The notes beneath the pieces were generated by a model. The model did no database searches. It worked only from the letters and a program-made list of their open reading frames with translations, and was not told where the DNA came from. DNA of 64,000 bases from Ischnura elegans (lineage: Eukaryota > Arthropoda > Insecta > Odonata > Coenagrionidae): the NCBI RefSeq assembly GCF_921293095.1, contig NC_060254.1, positions 63,286,069 to 63,350,068 of the forward strand, read 5' to 3'. This document shows positions 56,761 to 64,000 of the stretch, one piece after another. Every line of letters begins with the position of its first letter. Position 1 is the first letter of the stretch. The position numbers and the translations under genes are program-made.

Positions 56761-59700
56761 AGTACCGGGCATCGACGAGGGCGGAGGAATGGCTGCGCGG
56801 GTGGCAGCGACCTGGAACGGCTCTTGTTGTTATCGGGAGGACCGGGGGAGGTTTTGCGTTTCCTCGCGAGAGGCGTGGCCCGGGGGAAGTGAAGGGAGAA
56901 ATGCCTGCGTAAGGCTAGAGAGTGCAGGGCTGTAAGGTTCAATGCAATCGGGTGACGGGAATTTAATGCGTTGCCTTTGCCAAGGTGGGGAGTCATTCGT
57001 TCACAGCAGCCGCAGGAGTATTCAGACTCGCTCAATTCTTCGTGAGGCCATTATGAAATCTCCCTTTTGCGCCATTTTTCTAACTGTTCCCCCTGAGGAA
57101 AAAGGCGTGATGATGTTTTATTACTGACACGGTTTAAGCCTACTTGCATATGACTCGAGTTATCTCTAAGATCTCGAGTTGCGGGAAAGGCCTGTAAAAG
57201 GTTATCACTATCATCGAGTGATTCATGCTAGTCGCTTTTGCAACATTTTCTTGGAAGTCGCTCATCAATTGTCATGCAAAAATCAAAGTTGTTTATATTC
57301 AAGCTATATGGTGCAAATGTATGTACATATCTATTCTGAAGGAAAGTGAAACTGCTATGAAAATGAGGGTTGTATGGTGGCGGCATTGTTAAAAATCTTT
57401 TGTTTAGGTGTTAGGGCCCATAATAGTAATGTGTTCTTAGTCGGATTTACCAATATCTATCGCCGTATCGATATGCTAAAGAGTCATGACCAGACTTCCT
57501 TAAATACCGCTGATTTAAATTAAAAATTTTACCGAGGTGTGTTTTGCATGACCATAACCCATTACTCCCAGGTGATCTCATATGAGATCACTTAAAAATT
57601 AGATTTCAGGCGAAAGCTTTTATATCTATTAATTAAGAGAGAATTTTTTCAAAATTTCATATGGATATCAGAGAAACATATCTAATAGATATAGTAGGGA
57701 GGTTAGATATGCAATTGTACTGACAGATAATTACGAAATCTGTTAATATTTAAGTTATATCATTTGAGATCGCCGGGCGTTAATCGGTAAACTTTTGCTA
57801 AAAATTTTTACATTAAAAACCTTATTAAGCAATTTTGCATTATGTTCTAACCTAGATGGATATAGTTTTTACTAAAAGAATGAGCGTAAGAATATCACCG
57901 TGGCCATTTTGTTTCCACTCAATGGTTTTGGGTATATTATCCTCAACTCAGTGGGTGCTCACTCGAAATTATTCTCAAAAGTTCCAGAATCTGGATAATT
58001 ACGGAAAAAAATCGGAAATCATCTATAAAACTCTTTAATCTCGCTCGCTGCAAAATGCAATTAGTATCTCGGTCGTAGAGCTCCTCGGAGATGCGAAGAA
58101 CTTTCTTGCCCGTCGCGAGCAGTCCCAAAATTCTAATGCGCTTCTTATCATGCGGCAAAGTTTGCACCTCTAGGTCGTAATCGATTTATGGTGGAGTATT
58201 AATGGCATGGGCCTTACTAATAACCTTGACATGAGAGGGTGGACGTAAAAATATTTCGGCATAATTGCACGGAGGAAATATTACCATTCCTATAAAATTT
58301 TCCTTTAAAAATTTTATCTGCTAATTGTGTTTTCAGAGATTACTGGAATAATTAAGGGAATAATCTTGTTAGTGCAACTTCTTGTTAACGGCAGGGGTAT
58401 GGGAATATGAACTTAATTTTAATGTAAGTTATATTTACTTACCCTTGTGGTCACTAATTACTCATTTGGTTTTGAGCCTCTCAGACAACCTCCCATGTCT
58501 TATGCCTTTCACAGCTCCAATTACCACTCCAAGTTTCCTCTTGCTCTTACTTGATCTCCCGAGCGGAGAATAGTCTGGTGCCCTCTTGTCTTTCTATTCA
58601 CACTTATTTGATTCTCTGTTCCTTCCTTTTCATTTGCACATTATATGCACTCATGTATATAAGGTCTATTATAAGGCTTTTTATAATATATAACGTCAAT
58701 TATATGGCTTTTTTTTCAGGTATATTTCGTTTAGATCCTTGTATAAATGCATAAGTTCTCTATTTTTCCGTGTTCTCGATGCCATATTTTCCCGGATTGA
58801 TCCTAAAACTTTCAATATTTCATTACCAAAATCTATTTATTTTTTAATAAAGTTATCCTACTCGTATGATGCGAAACTAAACTCATACAGATATAATGTA
58901 TTTAATAAGGCATGCCAAATTATATTTTACAGTGGTAATTTTGTCAGTCATATTAGTCGGTGAGAAAACTCTACTAAAAAGTTTACTTCCAAGATATTAT
59001 ATTTTTGAGAAAATCCACCTCAATATATCATGACGGAGTCAATTTTATTTCAGGGAAGTATATGGAGACAAATGGGTGAAAGAGTTTTACCCCGTCATTA
59101 CTCCGACTTCAGCCAGTACTAGTTAGATAAAGGTGTAGTTAAAATGTTTTCAACTTTTGTGATTTTCAACTAGGGAAAATTATATTTAGTTGTCAGCTGT
59201 CAAACAAAGACATAAAAAAGTACTAATCCTTAATATTAAACGGGTTTCGCGCAGAAATAGACAATGAATTGTTTCATTTTTTCGGTCAAGGAGGCAATAC
59301 AACTATTGCCACGTTTTAGGGTAAGTTGGTTCTAATGAAAGTGGAGATCACAATTAAACAGTCTTTATTGGGTGTATTGGTTAAGTTACAACACCTTTTA
59401 TGCAGTCATTTAAATTTGAGGTAATGTAATTGATTGATATATAATCAATTGCAATCAAACTCACATTCACTTTTTGCGATACATATTTACAAATTGGCTT
59501 CATTCTTGGATTTTGCTTTCAAGATAAAGAATGGCGAATATTTTCTTTGAATGTATACATGTCTTTCACTTTCGCATTGATCATTCACGACTTCACAAAT
59601 GTTCCATTTGCACTCGTATTCATCGGCGCCTTGAATATTTATTTCTTCTTACTGGAAAGAAATTGTTGTGATGGCACCATAATATATGAATTGATCCACA

Positions 59701-60011
59701 CGCTAGTTACGTCATTCGTGGGTGTTTGTCTTGGCTTCCGAAATTTTATCGGCCTCAGGAACGTGATGTGGCTACTGAAGAATATAAGGATGCTCTCATC
59801 TTTCCAACGCCCCAATGTGATTCTACATTTCCCAAGCATCGAGGGTAACTTGGCTCGTGTTCAATAGTTTCTCAACCACTATTTTCATCTGACACGTGCT
59901 GAGGAACCGCTTATGTTTGGGTAAACGTACAAATAAATTCGATGAGATGGCGACCTTTTCATTAGAAAATGGCTTACAATTTGTGTATTATAGTTTATCA
60001 GACAGATGAAT
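56761..60011. other. No gene recognised
   Basis: A short GC-rich patch (56770-56920) is followed by AT-rich DNA. The perfect palindrome TGATCTCATATGAGATCA lies at 57573-57590. Open frames of up to 155 codons (minus strand 56568-57035) have no identifiable domain, and part of that frame overlaps the repeat array. Confidence 0.35.
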
Positions 60012-60125
60012 ACCCCCATGAAAAAATTGTATAAACCTGTTTCAAATGTTTATGCATTCTTATACATTTCCATGGCAATGTATAAAAATTTGAAACAGAT
60101 TTATATAATTTTTTCAAAGGGGTTC
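60012..60125. repeat. 114-bp near-perfect hairpin
   Basis: The left arm begins ACCCCCATGAAAAAATTGTA and the right arm ends with the inverse of ACCCCTTTGAAAAAATTATA. Each arm is about 50-55 bp at about 88% identity, with almost no loop. It looks like a small MITE or an RNA-hairpin source. Confidence 0.65.
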
Positions 60126-63100
60126 TAATAGCTGTCGGATGAATAAGGTACGGCATACATATACACACAATATTAATTTCAAACTTGGAATCCATTCCTT
60201 CGCATGCTTTCTTATATGCATCTGTCAAACACAGCCATCGACAGTCATATTAATAGAGGCATACATTGAAAACCGTTGTTTGCAAGATGTATAGTGAGAA
60301 CTAAATAAGTTCTAAGGAAATTTTTCTGGCCTAATTATTTTTGGAAACTTAGAAGTACCCAGGAAATATATTATCAAAAAACAGTAGTTCACGGAAAAAT
60401 TAATGCGCAAGAAATTTTAATGACAGAAGATGGAAATACAGTGCAAACTAGAATACTTAATTAATTCTATTCTGCATAAATCTGTATAAGTGGAAATTCC
60501 TGAAAATTGTTTACTTTGGCTTCACATGTCTACTACGATTGTTAAAGGCATACCTTAACCTGAAGGAAAATCATGGCACTGAGATCGCTGATATGTTAAG
60601 TCCTCCGTATTTTACTCAACCGTGAAAAAGTCACTCTTGAGTCCACTTTGCGTAAGGTTTGTTGGTAACGAGGGTGTTCGTAGCACGACTCATGATTTTT
60701 GTGGCCACCGTTTCTTGTGGGGACCTTTTACATGATAATAACCACCAGAACCTCTCCCCCTTCTCATCTGCGATGAATGTGAGCAAAGTTTTACATTGCA
60801 GTCGAAACTTTCCGTGTCATATTGATTCAATTGGTATTGCTGATATTCGTCGAATCAGAAGAATAGGAAGATTAGGGAGGCAATAGAGTATCATGAACAG
60901 GAAAATGGGAGAGAAGAGGATGATGAGAGATGTGTAGACTACAGAGAGCCATAGGGGCGTTGACAATGTCCATAAGGAGAGCAAAGCCATTTTCAAAGTC
61001 GTGACTTGTATGTGACTATTTTACAAATTTTATACGCTCTCTTCTCACTGCCAATTTGGATATGGTGTCTTCGGACAGGTATCTGGTTGATGGCAGCAAG
61101 GCAGCAAATCACGATCCTCTGAGGTGGAAGTAATTCTGAAATTGAAAGATATAGTGATTAGATATCATAGGTACCCGTATCTATCTATATATTAACCCTC
61201 CGTTGGTCGCGTGGCGTCTACCATACGACAGACTATTTTATTTTCTTGGCTCACATCGTATTTTCATAGTTAGGAAACTTAGTCCTTGTCTCTCATTAAT
61301 TTATGATTCTGAAGTAGGCACCAATATGATTATATGTTTTGTCACATTTATTGAATTAACTTTGATATTTTGTTGTTTTTGGAGTCTGATAGACGCCTAG
61401 CGACAACTTGAGTTACAATTCGTTACATGCTAAAAGGTTCGTGATATTCATCGCAAAGTTTTGAAATACGTTTATAATTTAAACTAACAACTGTTAGTAA
61501 TATGCATTAAATTTTGTTCATGCGTCTTATTGTTACGAATTTTTTATTGTAATCAATTTAACGCCTGAATAAACCTATGATTGCGAAGAATTTGCGATGG
61601 TTGTCTTATTATTTGAGTGATATTTTGCGTTTAAACACCGTTTTCCCCTGTGCTACATACGTTTATGGTGGCTTATTACATTGATGTAGATGCATGAATT
61701 AACCGTAAACATACACATAACAATTTTGTGTGTGCATCGAATAATAAGTTTCCAATCTGATAGGAGATATTTTGGTTCAAGTTCAACTGAACGCGCTATC
61801 AATTTGAAACGTCTCCCAAATCAATTATTCCCCCTGTAGTCAAAATCATTTGTTAGATTATTAGCAAAATCATGACTGCGAAATTGTGAAAATTGTGTTT
61901 GCATTTACTGTCCAAATTGAACATGTTCTTATAATTTCGATGACAGAAACGTCAATATAGTCAGTCAATTCAGTATTTTATTAGTACAAATATCTCCATC
62001 ATTATTATGCGTGGATATGTTGTTCAGTTATGAAATTAATTATTCACTGAATGATTTATTGTAGTTCAAACAATTATTTCTTCTTTAACGCATTTTGTGT
62101 AACCATTCTAAAATGGTGTCTGTGAGACGCCGCGCGGCAAATAGCGTTCCAAAATGTGACGCGACTGACGGAGGGTCAAGTTTTTTAGCGTGCCAGTATG
62201 CCTGCATTTCGTGCAGTCACACTTTAGGGTCTATCTCAGTCGTTGCAAGTGCAACAGGGATAAGGTTTGGTGCGTTCGACGCGGAATCTCTGCACGCAGA
62301 TTTTAGGCTAGGTCCCAGCGCTGTAGCTTGACAAAACGTTAAGTTGCGATCAAAATATGTGCGAAAACGGACCAAAAACGGACTTCCCACAAGACGGCAG
62401 TCAAACAGTGGTGGGCCACTATTAATTCCTGTCTCCCCACTGCAGTTCTTCTCCTTTGCAAAACTCTAGCAAATAAGAGCCAGGCACTGGCATGCCACAA
62501 TTAATTCTATCCCCCCAAACCCTCTGTGACCTTTTCTGGCAATTGGCCCATGATTCTCGCGATTGGACCACGACAAGTAACACGGTAATAACCACTAGCC
62601 AGGCAACGTCAACCTGGGGCTGAGCACGCTAGTGGACTCTGCTAGTCAACTATCATTATTTTTAGTAATATTCAGCGATACACTGGAGATGAAAATTTAA
62701 ACGTGTAAATCAATATATTTTTAATTTTAAACGTGGGAAATATAGCAGGTATAAATTTGAGTGGGTGAGAAGCCTAGGGGTACGAGTGATTTTGTTTTTT
62801 AGAAAGAGTTAGCTACAGTAATTGGGTATAAAAAACAAACAATATCGATTAGATGTTTAGTAGTGCATTTGATTTTCCACTCGATGTTAGCTCAAAACAG
62901 AGACTCACTCGTATCCATTGGCAACCTATTTTTTGTGTATTTATTCTAACAATTAACTTTACCTAACACCTAAACTAAAATCACTTGTACCCCTTGGCTT
63001 CTCAACCTTCAAGTCATATTTGACAATATTATTCCCATTGGTTTATCATCAAATTGCGGGAGATTGAAAAAAATGCTATTTCCTTGTGTTAATTTCCTCC

Positions 63101-63777
63101 TAGTGTCAAAAGTCCTGGATTTATTAAAGGGTTTAAAATTTAAATTTTGGTTCGAAGTTGCCTCACAAATAAAAAAAATATCGGTTATCACATGAAATAT
63201 TGAGTTGATATTGTTTTTTGACAGTCAATTAGAAGATTTGCAAATCGTATTACTCTCTGATTATTTTTATTTTAATATATAATGAAATCGTTTTTAAATA
63301 AATATTTTCAAATATATTCGAAGCTACCATTCCAATTATGAATGTTTAATTTCATTAATATTACGTGATTTAGATGAATTTTATTGGATCCAATTAAATT
63401 TATCGCTTTATTTTAAGCCATTGATATTGCGAAAAAACATAATCGGGCTGATTTTAAAATTTAAATATCGTTAAAAATGCTATAAGGTTTAAAAAATTGA
63501 TTCATAGTACATGAGAATCGCATTTTTTCTTACCAGGAAAACTGGGTGGCGTCAAGTTGTTCGATTTTGGGGGTAACTTGCGAAAGCTATGGTTAGTGAG
63601 CAATGGATTTTAATTTACGGTGATCAAATTTTATCCTCAAGCTTATTAAAAATAAAAGTATATAAGTTAAGAAATGGGAATATCAGATTTTTTCACTTTA
63701 AATTGCAGCAGCTGTGACTAATTATCGGGAAAATTTCTTTTTGCAACTCTTTCCTCTTGATGCAGCGATTTAGTTTA
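60126..63777. other. No gene recognised
   Basis: AT-rich sequence with scattered short open frames. A GC-richer island at about 62100-62340 holds a 78-codon frame with no recognisable domain. Confidence 0.35.
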
Positions 63778-63825
63778 TTGTTATTTCTCATGTATCCAAT
63801 TGTAAGGATACATGAGAAAGAACAA
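63778..63825. repeat. Short 20-bp-arm hairpin
   Basis: TTGTTATTTCTCATGTATCC and its inverse (one mismatch) are separated by 8 bases. Confidence 0.6.
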
Positions 63826-64000
63826 TATCAAGTTCTTCAATATCAAAGTTGGAATTGCATTTAAGTTTACGTTTTATAATTGTTGAAATGAGCCATTCCA
63901 ATGTTTTAGAAGCAGGAATAAATTTTATTTCTAATTGGGTAAAAACAAAGCTTTACTCATTTATAAAATTATACAAGAGTACCTGTTTAGGCTAACGCAG

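Noticed and set aside
56568-57035. 155-codon minus-strand frame
   Set aside because: It lies partly in the diverged repeat array and partly in a short GC-rich patch; there are no motifs.
1-64000. CRISPR array, operon or prokaryotic island
   Set aside because: There is no regular short repeat-spacer pattern and no compact gene strings; every sign is eukaryotic.

Overview
This is eukaryotic nuclear DNA, almost certainly from an insect. The evidence is AT-rich non-coding sequence, GT-AG introns of kilobase length, two secreted alanine/proline-rich cuticle-type proteins, and degraded arthropod-style transposons (mariner, PIF/Harbinger, Penelope-like, hAT-like MITEs, LINEs, tRNA-derived SINEs). 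I cannot fix the species; a hemimetabolous insect with a repeat-rich genome fits. There are no operons, no CRISPR arrays, and no rRNA or intact tRNA genes.

Two host genes are well supported and share one unusual plan. A short first exon carries only Met-Lys, a long phase-0 intron follows, and a second exon carries the rest of the signal peptide and the whole mature protein. The plus-strand gene has a TATA box at 23773-23780, exon 1 at 23868-23873, exon 2 at 26138-26596 and AATAAA at 26742-26747; it encodes 154 aa with a retinin/CPLCA-like stretch. The minus-strand gene has a TATA box at 49221-49227, exon 1 at 49066-49071 and exon 2 at 40919-41524; it encodes 203 aa and has a 7.5-kb intron full of repeats. 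The two genes point toward each other, with about 14 kb between their 3' ends.

Layout. 1-12.2 kb: LINE 3' remnants, SINEs, tandem duplications, and hAT-like MITEs, one of them nested in a LINE. 12.9-15.8 kb: a 2.9-kb PIF/Harbinger element whose transposase is split by a 1.08-kb foldback element. 19.2-20.1 kb: an internally deleted mariner. 23.5-26.8 kb: cuticle gene 1. 27-38.6 kb: MITEs, a tandem duplication, a foldback element with a MITE inside it, and a Penelope-like element with a GIY-YIG domain. 40.9-49.3 kb: cuticle gene 2. 49.6-52 kb: a cluster of foldback elements and MITEs. 53.3-56.8 kb: a diverged repeat array with a period near 1.07 kb. 57-64 kb: AT-rich sequence in which I recognise no gene.

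The main result is a well-dated record of transposon layering, read from target-site duplications. Target sites of 8 bp appear for the hAT-like MITEs, TAA for Harbinger, TA for mariner-like elements and 12 bp for the Penelope-like element. I found no convincing new gene system.
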